In this document: in pieces, positions 1 to 7,866 of the stretch | Layout: each line of letters opens with the position of its first letter | How positions within the stretch are numbered: position 1 is the stretch's first letter | Assembly: GCA_902527075.1 (NCBI GenBank) | Contig: CABZNM010000004.1 | Location: forward strand, 1 to 57,175 | Origin: an uncultured Pelagibacteraceae bacterium | Lineage (GTDB): Bacteria; Pseudomonadota; Alphaproteobacteria; Pelagibacterales; AG-422-B15 | Direction of reading: 5' to 3' | Length of the DNA stretch: 57,175 nt | The notes under the pieces: generated by a model | What the model was told of the DNA's origin: nothing | What the model saw: the letters and a program-made list of their open reading frames with translations, nothing else | The model's database searches: none | Made by a program: the position numbers and the translations under genes

Positions 1-125
1 TTTGAATAAATGACACTATTTCAATTAGTTAAGTTAACATATAACTAGTTTTTAAAGTCTAAATTCTATCATAGTAATACCTTGTGTATGCCATAAGATT
101 TTCTTATTTTTATAAGGAGAAATTC

Positions 126-824
126 ATGAAAAACATTATAAAGGTGTCATACCTATCAATTTTCCTAATGATATTTTCAGTTGTCCCTTCTAAGGCATTC
201 ATTATGGATGTATGGGAATTAAGAGGTGTCACTGGAGAAGAAGTTTCTAAAGCTACTTTAGCGTTTAAAGAAAAAGCAATGGCAGGTGGTGCAAAATATA
301 CTGCATTCCGATCTTCGACTAAAATAAGAGGTGATGATCCACTTGATACTACTTTTGTTCATGCCTACTACGACAGTTATGAAGATCAAATGACTACGCA
401 AGTACTTATAGGTCAAAATCCAGACTGGTTTGCCAGTACGTATGGTGAGCTAGAGTTTACTGAAGTAGATAACATAACATGGGCGAATGATTTGCCTGTA
501 GGTGAAGTCGCTGTAGGACAAACAGTTGCATATGCAATGATTGAAATTACAAGTGGAATAAATTTTCTACTTAATTTTCCTGAAATGCAAAAGAAAATGC
601 AAGAATTAGGAGCTCCAGTACAGGTTGCATCAGCTAGTTGTGCAATGTGCGGTGCGGATGTGCTGCCAACAAACGCAATGGTATATTTTTCAGCTGCTAA
701 TCCAGTTGATATGGGTAAAGGTATCGATATTTTTGCAAGCGATGAAATGCAAAGATGGATGTTTGCTCATATGGCCCCTCATGCCAATTTTACTGACCAA
801 GGAATAGTTATTTTTAATAACTAA
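126..824 (+). CDS. Secreted protein of unknown function (232 aa)
   Basis: I do not recognise a named family. The start at 126 is chosen because AAGGAGA lies 5 nt upstream; an earlier in-frame start at 84 has no such site. The N-terminus (MKNIIKVSYLSIFLMIFS...) is a typical Sec signal peptide, with likely cleavage after SKA, so the mature protein is probably periplasmic. The mature part looks like two halves of about 90-100 residues, each with an N-terminal strand followed by a Met/Lys-rich helix, loosely like a duplicated alpha/beta (ferredoxin-like) barrel; this is inference from residue pattern only. A CAMC motif in the second half could bind metal or form a disulfide. It stands alone and converges on cfa across a hairpin. 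Confidence 0.7.
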   Translation: MKNIIKVSYLSIFLMIFSVVPSKAFIMDVWELRGVTGEEVSKATLAFKEKAMAGGAKYTAFRSSTKIRGDDPLDTTFVHAYYDSYEDQMTTQVLIGQNPDWFASTYGELEFTEVDNITWANDLPVGEVAVGQTVAYAMIEITSGINFLLNFPEMQKKMQELGAPVQVASASCAMCGADVLPTNAMVYFSAANPVDMGKGIDIFASDEMQRWMFAHMAPHANFTDQGIVIFNN

Positions 825-834
825 AATTGATTAA

Positions 835-864
835 GCATAGTCGTGCATTCAGTCGCGACTATGC
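835..864. terminator. Bidirectional hairpin between convergent genes
   Basis: A perfect 9-bp inverted repeat, GCATAGTCG at 835-843 and CGACTATGC at 856-864, with a 12-nt loop lies just after the stop of the secreted-protein gene. It overlaps the stop codon of cfa on the other strand. No long T tract follows on the plus strand; on the minus strand the following bases are T-rich. It is probably a shared terminator or mRNA 3' end stabiliser. Confidence 0.5.
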
Positions 865-2043
865 CATCATATAATCTCTTTTATCAGGAACAGTTTTTTT
901 ATCTTTAGATAACTGTAACTGAAAAACTACTAGAGTTGACTCTTCAAAAGATGCCTGTGAGGATGAAAGATAGAAATCCCACATCCTACAAAATTTTTCA
1001 TCATAAATCTCTTTGACCTTTTCAATATTGTCATAAAAATTATATCTCCATCTTTTAAGAGTTTCTGCATAATGAAATTTCAAAATTTGGACATCTGTCA
1101 TGGATAGACCAGATTTTTCAATCTTTGATACAATCTCACTGAGCGCTGGTATGTACCCTCCAGGAAAGATATATTTTTCAATCCAAGGATCATTGGTACT
1201 TGGTTCGCTGAGACGACCAATTGTATGAATTAATGCTACCCCCGTATCATTGAGAAGATCGTAAACCTTATTAAAAAATTCTTGATAATGATTTGTCCCA
1301 ACATGTTCGAACATACCTACAGATACAATTCTATCGTATTTCTCATTGACTTTTCTGTAGTCTTGAAGTTCATATTCTACATTATCAAGAGAGTTATCAA
1401 TTTTTCTTTTTTTCGCATAATCAATCTGCTCTTCTGATAAGGTTATTCCTTTAACACTCACATTAGATCGATTAGATAAATAAGCAGCCATACCTCCCCA
1501 TCCACAACCAATATCTAAAACTTTTTGATCGTTTTCTAATAAAAGTTTTTTAGCTATTAATTCTTTTTTATTAGTCTGTGCTTGATCAAGTGTATCATTT
1601 GGTGAATTAAAATACGCGCAAGAGTATTGTCTATCTTGATCTAAAAAAAGTTCATATAAACGATCAGATAAATCATAATGATGTGCTACGTTATTTTTAC
1701 TTTTAGCAAGATAGTTTCCAATACTAAATTTATTCAAAATAAATCGAATATTTTTTGATAAATGCATAATCCAGTGATCAACGTCAATTTTTGAATTGGA
1801 GAAAAGAAGTTTAAGCAAATCGTGTATACGACCTTCTTCAATGATCAGTGAGCCATTCATATAAGACTCACCAAATTGTATTGAAGGAATTATTAATAAT
1901 TTAATTTCAGAAAATTCTTTAGTTGTTCTTATTTTTATAGGATCTCCCGAGCCATCACCATAATGATTTACAATTCCATTATGATGAGTCCATGTGAGAT
2001 TACCTTTTTTAATTACTCTAGAAAGCACACTATGTGTAATCAT
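859..2043 (-). CDS. cfa: Cyclopropane-fatty-acyl-phospholipid synthase
   Basis: This enzyme transfers a methylene group from S-adenosylmethionine to double bonds of unsaturated phospholipid acyl chains at the inner membrane face, forming cyclopropane rings. The 394-residue protein has the family layout. An N-terminal lipid-binding region is followed by HHYDLS at residues 121-126 and the SAM-binding loop DIGCGWGG at 177-184. Further on are the GMFEHVG segment (active-site region) and the family-typical WIEKYIFPGGYIP segment. Length is normal. It has its own promoter on the minus strand with the -10 only 8 nt before ATG, so the mRNA may be leaderless. Closely related SAM enzymes (methoxy-mycolate or tuberculostearate type) are possible alternatives. 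Confidence 0.9.
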   Translation of the reverse strand: MITHSVLSRVIKKGNLTWTHHNGIVNHYGDGSGDPIKIRTTKEFSEIKLLIIPSIQFGESYMNGSLIIEEGRIHDLLKLLFSNSKIDVDHWIMHLSKNIRFILNKFSIGNYLAKSKNNVAHHYDLSDRLYELFLDQDRQYSCAYFNSPNDTLDQAQTNKKELIAKKLLLENDQKVLDIGCGWGGMAAYLSNRSNVSVKGITLSEEQIDYAKKRKIDNSLDNVEYELQDYRKVNEKYDRIVSVGMFEHVGTNHYQEFFNKVYDLLNDTGVALIHTIGRLSEPSTNDPWIEKYIFPGGYIPALSEIVSKIEKSGLSMTDVQILKFHYAETLKRWRYNFYDNIEKVKEIYDEKFCRMWDFYLSSSQASFEESTLVVFQLQLSKDKKTVPDKRDYMMA

Positions 2044-2051
2044 TCCAAAAT

Positions 2052-2078
2052 TAAATAGCGAAAATTTACGATAATCAA
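2052..2078 (-). promoter_or_regulatory. Putative cfa promoter, leaderless arrangement
   Basis: On the minus strand TTGATT (2078-2073) is followed after 15 bp by TATTTA (2057-2052), which ends 8 nt before the cfa ATG. That puts the expected transcription start at or next to the A of the start codon. A GGA directly abuts the ATG and is too close to act as a ribosome-binding site. The 15-bp spacer is short, so confidence is moderate. Confidence 0.4.
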
Positions 2079-2086
2079 TAATAAAT

Positions 2087-3166
2087 TTAGGATGGTATTT
2101 CTGTTAAGAAAAGCATGACATTGCTGCTAGAATTTAACTCTAATTTATTATTCTTCATTGCATCAGTCAGCCCTGCATAACCAGCTCCACCTGAGGGAGA
2201 AGTTTCAAAACCATATTTTTCTAATTCATCTAAACAATCAGAAGCATCTTCATCTGTGATTGTCATAAAATGAGTGCTTGTTTTAGCCAACGAGGACAGC
2301 GCTCGTGTTGATGGAGCTTTACAATCTAATCGTCCCATATTTGAAACATCGCCTTTAACCTCTACGGCTTTTCCTGCTTTAATAGATTCAATCACTACAG
2401 GTGCTTTAGTTGGTTCGACAATTATTATTTTTGGATCATTTCCATAAATTTTTCTTGCGTATGCAGCCATTGATGCAGCAAAGCCTCCCACCCCACATTG
2501 TAAAAATATATGCGTAGGCGTATTAGGACAGTCCTCATAAGCTTCTGCAGCAGCTGCGAGATATCCTTCCATTACTTTTAACCCCATATCATACCCATCC
2601 CACGTAACATCTGATAATAATATCCAATTATTATCTTTTGCTGCTTTTTGAGCATGAATCATGCTTTCTTCATAGTTATTACCAACAATCACAACTTCAG
2701 CTCCATAGCTCTTTATTTTTTCTGCAAATGATTTTGGAACAGTCTTTGAAAAGTATATTACAGCTTTGGCTCCAAAGAGTCTTGCCCCAGCAGCTAAAGA
2801 TAGTCCATGATTACCAGCACTTGCCGTGACGTATGTTGTGCCATTAAGTGATTTCTCCCATACTTCATAGGGACTGTCCATTGGAGTTACTTCAGCTGCA
2901 TGACTTGCAATTACATAAGCAGCGCCGAGTGCTTTGAAACTCCCTAATCCCATTCTTTCTCTTTCATCTTTAAACCAGAGATTTTGTACACCAATTTTGT
3001 TTGCTAATTCAGGTGATATAGTAAGTGGTGTTCTATCTGCCTTTGGACAGTACTTTAGTAACTCTCTTACGGACTCAACATTAGTACTAACCATATCAAT
3101 GCCATTATCAGCAGGAAGACCTTTTGAAAAAAAGGGATTGGTTATAATTTCTTTTGTTGTTTGCAA
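2087..3166 (-). CDS. PLP-dependent fold-type II enzyme, diaminopropionate ammonia-lyase-like
   Basis: A pyridoxal-phosphate enzyme of the tryptophan-synthase-beta/threonine-dehydratase superfamily, closest in pattern to diaminopropionate ammonia-lyase (which splits 2,3-diaminopropionate into pyruvate and ammonia). The PLP lysine is K78 in GLGSFKALG. The substrate-carboxylate loop is ASAGNHG at 115-121 and the phosphate-binding glycine loop is CGVGGF at 224-229. At 359 residues it is shorter than the roughly 400-residue Escherichia enzyme. The only start in frame before residue 25 is a TTG at 3166, with a stop just upstream and no ribosome-binding site, so the exact N-terminus is uncertain. 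It follows an ABM-like gene by 6 nt in the same transcript. Threonine-dehydratase-like activity cannot be excluded. Confidence 0.75.
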   Translation of the reverse strand: MQTTKEIITNPFFSKGLPADNGIDMVSTNVESVRELLKYCPKADRTPLTISPELANKIGVQNLWFKDERERMGLGSFKALGAAYVIASHAAEVTPMDSPYEVWEKSLNGTTYVTASAGNHGLSLAAGARLFGAKAVIYFSKTVPKSFAEKIKSYGAEVVIVGNNYEESMIHAQKAAKDNNWILLSDVTWDGYDMGLKVMEGYLAAAAEAYEDCPNTPTHIFLQCGVGGFAASMAAYARKIYGNDPKIIIVEPTKAPVVIESIKAGKAVEVKGDVSNMGRLDCKAPSTRALSSLAKTSTHFMTITDEDASDCLDELEKYGFETSPSGGAGYAGLTDAMKNNKLELNSSSNVMLFLTEIPS

Positions 3167-3172
3167 GAGAAT

Positions 3173-3463
3173 TTAATTTTCGTGAATTACGGGTCCTGAT
3201 ACAGGGTCGGTCACTCCTAATTCAGGGGAAATCTCTTCAAGCATATCTCTAACACTATCAAGCCATGAGATCATACTTTGCATTTCAGCATCCATTGCTT
3301 CTTTAGACTTCCATAATCCATAACCACAAAAAGTATTGTCACCCGTTTGAATGGTTCTGCCCTCTATTTGACCTTTCCATTTTGGTTGACTCTTTAATTT
3401 ATCAAGATAGTCATTAATCCTATCCGGTTTCACAATAAATCTTACAATGTTCATATGTGTCAT
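3173..3463 (-). CDS. Small dimeric alpha/beta-barrel (ABM-like) protein
   Basis: A 96-residue protein beginning MTHMNIVRFIVKPDRINDYLDKL, which fits the beta-strand plus helix opening of antibiotic-biosynthesis-monooxygenase-like dimeric alpha/beta barrels. A central strand (FCGYGLWKSKEAMDAEM) and a second helix (MISWLDSVRDMLEEI) follow. The start at 3463 is supported by AAAGGAGA 5 nt upstream. It is first in a two-gene unit with the PLP lyase-like gene and diverges from the secreted protease. Substrate and true activity are unknown. It may be an accessory or small-molecule-binding protein rather than a monooxygenase. Confidence 0.65.
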   Translation of the reverse strand: MTHMNIVRFIVKPDRINDYLDKLKSQPKWKGQIEGRTIQTGDNTFCGYGLWKSKEAMDAEMQSMISWLDSVRDMLEEISPELGVTDPVSGPVIHEN

Positions 3464-3497
3464 GAATTTCTCCTTTAAAATTTAAGTCTTTAAAATA

Positions 3498-3503
3498 TAT
3501 AAT
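3498..3503 (+). promoter_or_regulatory. -10 box of the secreted protease gene
   Basis: A perfect TATAAT lies at 3498-3503, leaving 8 nt before the ATG at 3512. No Shine-Dalgarno sequence is present and no good -35 is visible. The layout fits a leaderless or near-leaderless mRNA, as at several other genes in this window. Confidence 0.4.
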
Positions 3504-3511
3504 AATACATA

Positions 3512-4396
3512 ATGGGTAAAATTAGGATATTAATTCTACTTTATTTACTAGGTACTTCTGTTGTTTTTGCAGATAAAAAAGAAGGTAGAGAATTTATTGA
3601 CTTACCTGATGTCGATGATGGATACAATATTCATGTAATGTACGTACTTCCATTAGATGGAATTGATAAAGAGTACGATCTTAATAGTAAAATAGGCATG
3701 CTGGTCTACCAAATGAACAAGTGGTTCAATAGCAAGACAAAAGGGAGGCTATTTGAAGAAGGGCAAAAACTTAAATTTGACCGCAAAGAGGATAATAGAC
3801 TTGATATAACCTTCTTACGTCTTGATATAGAGGATATTGATATTTCAAAAAGAGGTATCAATGCTGTCAATGTGCTACAGCCCGCCATAGCTCGTTTTGG
3901 ATTTAATGATCCAAAAAAAGTTTATTTAATTGTTTATGGTGGAACAAATAAAGATGTATGTGCTTCATCACAATTACCAGGTCATGTGCCTCTGGGAGTT
4001 ACAGCCAATACTGCGGCTGTTTATATTCCAGGCAAAAGAAGTGGCTCGTGTATTGACAATAATGGTGGTTTCAAACCTGAATTCAATAATACGACAAGAT
4101 CGAGTTTACATGAAGTTTTGCATATTCTTGGCGCAGTACCAAAATGCGCACCTGATCATTTAATTTTTGAAGATGCTGGTACTATTAATGATGGCATAGG
4201 AGGACATTTAGATATACCAGGAGATATCATGTACAGCGTTCAGTCAAATGTAACTTACGATAAAGCAAAACATTTAGATTTAAAAAGTTCAAACTATTAC
4301 AATCACAATAATGAAGGTTGTTTAGACATTGCAAAAAGTATCTATGTAACACCAACTGTAGAAAACCCTCAGCTTACAACATATGGTGTTGAGTAA
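3512..4396 (+). CDS. Secreted metzincin-like zinc protease
   Basis: A 294-residue protein with a clear signal peptide (cleavage after SVVFA, residue 20), so exported. The zinc motif is H200-E201-V-L-H204-I-L-G207, followed by AVPKCAPDH. The usual metzincin third ligand at position +11 is proline here, so the third ligand is more likely D215 or H216. A Met-turn follows as DIMYS at 238-242, which supports a metzincin fold. Four other cysteines (150, 180, 212 and one near the end) could form disulfides. I recall similar HExxHxLGAVxxxAPxH proteins among uncharacterised secreted bacterial proteins. Substrate unknown. It faces msrA, whose stop lies 3 bp away. Confidence 0.7.
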   Translation: MGKIRILILLYLLGTSVVFADKKEGREFIDLPDVDDGYNIHVMYVLPLDGIDKEYDLNSKIGMLVYQMNKWFNSKTKGRLFEEGQKLKFDRKEDNRLDITFLRLDIEDIDISKRGINAVNVLQPAIARFGFNDPKKVYLIVYGGTNKDVCASSQLPGHVPLGVTANTAAVYIPGKRSGSCIDNNGGFKPEFNNTTRSSLHEVLHILGAVPKCAPDHLIFEDAGTINDGIGGHLDIPGDIMYSVQSNVTYDKAKHLDLKSSNYYNHNNEGCLDIAKSIYVTPTVENPQLTTYGVE

Positions 4397-4399
4397 AAA

Positions 4400-4909
4400 C
4401 TAGTCTGGTATTGAAGAGTATTTGTACTTTACGTACAGTTCTTGATAACACAACTTACCATTACGTACGGCATAATTTTGATGGTAATCTTCGGCTGGGT
4501 AGAAATCAGTTACTTCTCTTAATTCTGTTACAACAGGTCTTCTATGTTCACCTGATAAATCTATTTCTTTAATTTTCATTTCTGCGATAGTTTTTTCTTC
4601 ATCTGAATTGTAAAAAATTACTGATTTATATTGTTCGCCTATATCTGGTCCCTGCCTATTTAATGTAGTTGGATCATGAATAAAAAAAAATGTATCAATG
4701 AGATCACTATAACTGATCTCACTTTCATCATAATCAATTTTAACAACTTCTATGTGACCAGTTTTACCTGTTAAAACTTGTTCATATCTTGGATTTTGAA
4801 GAGATCCGCCTGCATAACCTGAAACTACATCCTTTACGCCAGGTAACTCTTCATACAAGACTTCAACACCCCAAAAACATCCTGCACCAACTATCAAAGA
4901 TGACAACAT
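4400..4909 (-). CDS. msrA: Peptide methionine-S-sulfoxide reductase
   Basis: Reduces the S epimer of methionine sulfoxide in proteins. The catalytic cysteine is C11 in the signature GAGCFWGVE. Later motifs FFFIHDPTTLNRQGPDIGEQYKS and FYPAEDYHQNY are diagnostic. The ATG at 4909 gives 169 residues with the usual spacing before the motif. A longer reading from a TTG at 4963 would add a hydrophobic 18-residue lead overlapping the upstream gene; I judge it less likely but it could encode a signal peptide. It follows a methyltransferase-like gene and is probably cotranscribed with it. A methionine-sulfoxide reductase B is encoded 10 kb away inside the suf operon. Confidence 0.88.
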   Translation of the reverse strand: MLSSLIVGAGCFWGVEVLYEELPGVKDVVSGYAGGSLQNPRYEQVLTGKTGHIEVVKIDYDESEISYSDLIDTFFFIHDPTTLNRQGPDIGEQYKSVIFYNSDEEKTIAEMKIKEIDLSGEHRRPVVTELREVTDFYPAEDYHQNYAVRNGKLCYQELYVKYKYSSIPD

Positions 4910-4949
4910 ATAAAAAATATATATAATTAAAAACTTAGAATTAAAGTAA

Positions 4950-6053
4950 TTATTTTCGCTCAATAATAATCATTTCGTCATTAAACCAAAGACCATCATT
5001 ATCCTTGATGACCTTTTCAACGCTTCTAATATAACTCTGGTCTGATTCTTTTTCTTTAACCATTTGATCACTTATCTGAGCTACATAAGTACATGCATTC
5101 CATGCTGAAAAAACAAGTGAAGTTGCTATGCCGCTATTAATTTCATTAGGCTGAGATCTTAAGTTATACTTAAATACTTCAACCGGCTTAAAGTTAAGGT
5201 CTTTTAGAAGGTTTCCATCAAGATTTTTTTTTATATGATCAATCATATCATCTCCTTTATTTGGAAATGGCTCTTCAGACGGCCATAAATCTTTGATAGC
5301 GTCATGACCAGGGTCATTTCCATGAGAATGAAATATTGCAAGCTTACCTCTATGTGATAAGAGATCTATCATCGGTTTTACAACCCTATTCACTTTTTTA
5401 TCAACTGATGCTCTAGATCGATATGCTTGAGAAACAATCACAAGATCAAAGTTGTTTATTGATTTTTCAGGAGTAGGAATGATCTGCTCTAATGCAAATT
5501 CCTGATCCTTTCTGTAAATAACAATTGCAGATGGTTGTTCATAAGTAGTATTGCCATGTTCATTTTCCTCTACTCTCCATGTATCTCTAAGAGTGGGTCC
5601 TAGTTTCCTCAGTTGTTCATAAAAACCAAATGAAGAGTTGCCCTCAAGCTCTAGAGAGTTCCAGTTCATTTTCTCTTGTTTTTTAGGATTATTTGATTTT
5701 AGAAAGCCTGCTTCTGAATAATGTAAATTTGATATAACAAAAACCATATTTGGATGTTCTACAAATCGGTCACCCAACTTTTCTATCGTAATTCTTGCAT
5801 CTTCCATACTAACATCTTTACATGATACAAAAAAAGGTATGGTTGGAAATTTTTGATGACAAATACGAAGAACGTTCATTAAAACTGCACCATCACCCAC
5901 TCCTGCATCAAATATCTTTAATGCTGGCTTTGATGGCTTTAAATCTTCAATCTCATGAAATAATTTTTCTGCAATTACAGCCTTCTCATTCGTAGTTGTT
6001 ACAAAAAGTAAGTATCTTTGCCTGCTATCAAAAAAATGTGCTTCTTCTGCCAT
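4950..6053 (-). CDS. SAM-dependent methyltransferase-like protein of unknown substrate
   Basis: A 367-residue soluble protein. It carries a Rossmann methyltransferase motif I, FDAGVGDGAVL, at residues 48-58. Next come an acidic residue after the second strand (FFVSCKDVS) and a motif IV-like strand (NFDLVIVSQAYRSR), then GKLAIFHSHGNDPGHD. The tail (WNACTYVAQISDQM) is unlike common methyltransferases. I do not recognise the specific family. ATG at 6053 begins MAEEAHFFDSRQRYLLF. It diverges from the small DUF1192 gene and precedes msrA by 40 bp. Methyl transfer is inferred from the fold motif only. Confidence 0.6.
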   Translation of the reverse strand: MAEEAHFFDSRQRYLLFVTTTNEKAVIAEKLFHEIEDLKPSKPALKIFDAGVGDGAVLMNVLRICHQKFPTIPFFVSCKDVSMEDARITIEKLGDRFVEHPNMVFVISNLHYSEAGFLKSNNPKKQEKMNWNSLELEGNSSFGFYEQLRKLGPTLRDTWRVEENEHGNTTYEQPSAIVIYRKDQEFALEQIIPTPEKSINNFDLVIVSQAYRSRASVDKKVNRVVKPMIDLLSHRGKLAIFHSHGNDPGHDAIKDLWPSEEPFPNKGDDMIDHIKKNLDGNLLKDLNFKPVEVFKYNLRSQPNEINSGIATSLVFSAWNACTYVAQISDQMVKEKESDQSYIRSVEKVIKDNDGLWFNDEMIIIERK

Positions 6054-6098
6054 AATTTAATCTTAACAAGTAAATAAAAAAATGAAACACTTGCATTC

Positions 6099-6278
6099 AT
6101 GGATACAGATGACCTAGAACCGGGAAAAAAATCAGAAAAAGTTGATTTTGATACTTTAAGTGTCGAAGAGCTCAAAGAATATATAGAAGAATTAAAGAAA
6201 GAAATAATCAAAGCAGAAAACTTTATTCAATCTAAACATGGTGACCGTTTTAAAGCTGAGGAATTATTTAAAAAATGA
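6099..6278 (+). CDS. DUF1192 family small protein (59 aa)
   Basis: A short gene translating as MDTDDLEPGKKSEKVDF... and matching the alphaproteobacterial DUF1192 pattern. An acidic start with DDLEP is followed by a basic stretch, then LSVEELKEYIEELKKEI, an amphipathic coiled-coil helix, and a short tail ending ELFKK. Function is not known. The stop TGA at 6276-6278 overlaps the next ATG at 6275, so the two are translationally coupled. It diverges from the methyltransferase-like gene across a 45-bp gap. A longer minus-strand reading frame here is not supported because this DUF1192 match is so clear. Confidence 0.8.
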   Translation: MDTDDLEPGKKSEKVDFDTLSVEELKEYIEELKKEIIKAENFIQSKHGDRFKAEELFKK

Positions 6279-6514
6279 TTAATAGATACGGTATGATACC
6301 TCTAGCTTTCGCGTTATTTGTATTTGTGATTTTCTTCACAACGCTTGTGCCATCAACACATAAAACTTGTATAGATAGCAATATGGCCATTTTAGATAAT
6401 TTAGATCTTGAAAAATACTCTGAAGAAGAAATAAATATATTGGGCAAATCTATTGGTAAAGGCTGTAAGCAGGATCACTCGTTTAAACTTACGGCGAATA
6501 CCTCAGTACTATGA
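6275..6514 (+). CDS. Small single-pass membrane protein (79 aa)
   Basis: The ATG overlaps the stop of the DUF1192 gene in an ATGA junction, which supports it as a real, coupled gene. One hydrophobic segment spans about residues 7-25 (MIPLAFALFVFVIFFTTLV). It is followed by a soluble tail with two cysteines (KTCIDSNM and GKGCKQD) that would be periplasmic with an N-in topology. No known family is recognised. Its last 6 nt overlap the end of the convergent minus-strand gene. Confidence 0.55.
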   Translation: MINRYGMIPLAFALFVFVIFFTTLVPSTHKTCIDSNMAILDNLDLEKYSEEEINILGKSIGKGCKQDHSFKLTANTSVL

Positions 6515-6802
6515 TGGAAAGTTGATTAAAGAATCCTCTGTCATAATGGTCAGCTGCGTAGTTTCCGTTAAAGCGCCTGCTTCTTGTCTTGCTTTTGTCA
6601 GTTCTTCATCATTTTTAAATGCCATAAGACCATCTTTGTCATTATAGTGCATAATAACAACCATTGAATTATCGTCCTCGGCATGTGAGCTAGCAAATAG
6701 AATTTTACCGCCAAATCCCTCTAACTTATGTTTATTTTCTACGACCATGTCTTTCCACGTTTTGAAACCTTTTGAAAGTTTCTGCGTTAACATTACGTAC
6801 AT
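6509..6802 (-). CDS. Small alpha/beta-barrel-like protein, last gene of the small-protein cluster
   Basis: A 97-residue protein (MYVMLTQKLSKGFKTWKDMVVENKHKLEGFGGKILF...) with a beta-alpha-beta-beta-alpha pattern. HAEDDNSMVVIMHYNDKDGLMAF resembles the central strand and helix of dimeric alpha/beta barrels. The start is well supported by AAAAGGAGACAATT ahead of the ATG. No catalytic motif is recognisable. It is the most distal of five same-strand small genes, 15 bp after the previous one. Function is unknown. Confidence 0.6.
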   Translation of the reverse strand: MYVMLTQKLSKGFKTWKDMVVENKHKLEGFGGKILFASSHAEDDNSMVVIMHYNDKDGLMAFKNDEELTKARQEAGALTETTQLTIMTEDSLINFPS

Positions 6803-6817
6803 AATTGTCTCCTTTTT

Positions 6818-7102
6818 TTATGTAACAAATTTAAACGGTTCATTAGTTTGATCAAACTTATGTGGTTCAAAAAATTCATCAAAATCTGAAAGCATATCAT
6901 TTACATCATTGGGACTATTGGCTTTCCAATAACAAAACATGGTTAAGCTATCTCCTGGAGTTTCAAAGCTCATCTGACACGCTGCATTTTCACCCGTCAT
7001 ATTTTTAATTTGTTCTTCCTCAGACATGCCCTCTCCTGCTTTAGCAAAAGCCTCTTTCGCTTCTTTTGATTTAAATGTGTGTGTAACTATATAATGGTTC
7101 AT
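6818..7102 (-). CDS. Small alpha/beta-barrel-like protein (94 aa)
   Basis: MNHYIVTHTFKSKEAKEAFAKAGEGMSEEEQIKNM... gives a strand-helix opening with a second strand pair later (AACQMSFETPGDSLTMFCYWKANSPNDVNDML), as in ferredoxin-like dimeric barrels. The ATG at 7102 is preceded by GGTGAG; longer readings from 7261 run antisense to nothing conserved and overlap the cupin gene, so they are rejected. It starts 4 bp after the cupin gene and is clearly cotranscribed. No known catalytic residues; function unknown. Confidence 0.6.
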   Translation of the reverse strand: MNHYIVTHTFKSKEAKEAFAKAGEGMSEEEQIKNMTGENAACQMSFETPGDSLTMFCYWKANSPNDVNDMLSDFDEFFEPHKFDQTNEPFKFVT

Positions 7103-7106
7103 AATA

Positions 7107-7457
7107 TTACTCACCCCATTTCCCAGCAAATTCATAAACCACAGCTTCTTCATTGCCTTCGACCCATCCATCATGACCAGGAGCGATTGAATATGCATCA
7201 CCTGCTGAATAAGACATTTCTGTTCCATCATCATGCCTAACGCAAACCTTGCCTGAAACAATTACTCCTAAATGACTCGCTTGGCAGCTATCTGTTCCAA
7301 CGGTTGGTTTAATATCGCTAGACCATTTCCAACCTGGTTGTAATGTGAGCTTCATTATTCTTTGATTACCTACATTAACAGCTTGAATTTTAGCATTATT
7401 AAAATTGTCATTCACTTCATCGGCACTATTAAAGCTTTTAACTTCTACTGAACTCAT
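7107..7457 (-). CDS. Cupin-domain protein
   Basis: A 116-residue single cupin beta-barrel. Motifs seen are PGWKWSSDIKPTVGTDSCQASHLGVIVSGKV (split over cupin motif 1) and then AGDAYSIAPGHDGWVEGNE (motif 2 with GHD). The metal-ligand set is sparse: H in SHLG and H in PGHD are the only obvious histidines. The start has AAGGA 8 nt upstream. Small cupins of this kind bind small molecules or act as isomerases or dioxygenases; the activity cannot be assigned. It is third in the five-gene cluster. Confidence 0.78.
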   Translation of the reverse strand: MSSVEVKSFNSADEVNDNFNNAKIQAVNVGNQRIMKLTLQPGWKWSSDIKPTVGTDSCQASHLGVIVSGKVCVRHDDGTEMSYSAGDAYSIAPGHDGWVEGNEEAVVYEFAGKWGE

Positions 7458-7481
7458 TTTATTTATCCTTACATTTAAAAA

Positions 7482-7865
7482 TTAATTGTTAATCATTGCA
7501 TTAAATGCAGTCAAAGTATCATCGAATGTCATCATGACCTTCATTTTTCCATCTTCAACTTCAAAGTAATGTCCAAAAAGTGTATCCATGCCTTGAGCCG
7601 TGCCTTTTACAATAACAAATACTTTATTGCCTTCACTGATCATAGATATTGGTTTTACAGAAAATTCATTCCACGCTTCAGGTATTTTTGCAAAATTAGA
7701 CATACAATCAGCTTTGCCTTTATAAACTCCTGACATTGGGTGCTTTCCCTCAACTCCTGGAAATGTCCATGTTATATCGTCATGCATTATTTCATTCATA
7801 AATGCTTCCATATCACCAGATCCAAAAAGGTCGTATCCTCTCTGAACAATTTCTTTAGCTTCCAT
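7482..7865 (-). CDS. SnoaL-like (NTF2 fold) protein
   Basis: A 127-residue protein starting MEAKEIVQRGYDLFGSGDMEAFMNEIMHDDITWTFPG, the classic opening of SnoaL-like/ketosteroid-isomerase-related NTF2-fold proteins. It closes with GHYFEVEDGKMKVMMTFDDTLTAFNAM, the last strand pair. The ATG at 7865 has GGAGG 5 nt upstream and begins 1 bp after the GYD gene stop, so the longer frame from 7895 is rejected. These proteins act as isomerases, cyclases or ligand binders; the substrate is unknown. It is second in the cluster. Confidence 0.78.
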   Translation of the reverse strand: MEAKEIVQRGYDLFGSGDMEAFMNEIMHDDITWTFPGVEGKHPMSGVYKGKADCMSNFAKIPEAWNEFSVKPISMISEGNKVFVIVKGTAQGMDTLFGHYFEVEDGKMKVMMTFDDTLTAFNAMINN

Positions 7866-7866
7866 A

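Noticed and set aside
5999..6211. 70-codon minus-strand frame over the start of the methyltransferase-like gene
   Set aside because: It is antisense to the DUF1192 gene, which matches a known family, and has an AT-driven hydrophobic or Ser-rich composition.
7103..7261. Longer start for the alpha/beta-barrel-like gene at 6818-7102
   Set aside because: The extra residues are an alternative frame of the cupin gene; the ATG at 7102 has GGTGAG upstream and begins a proper beta strand.
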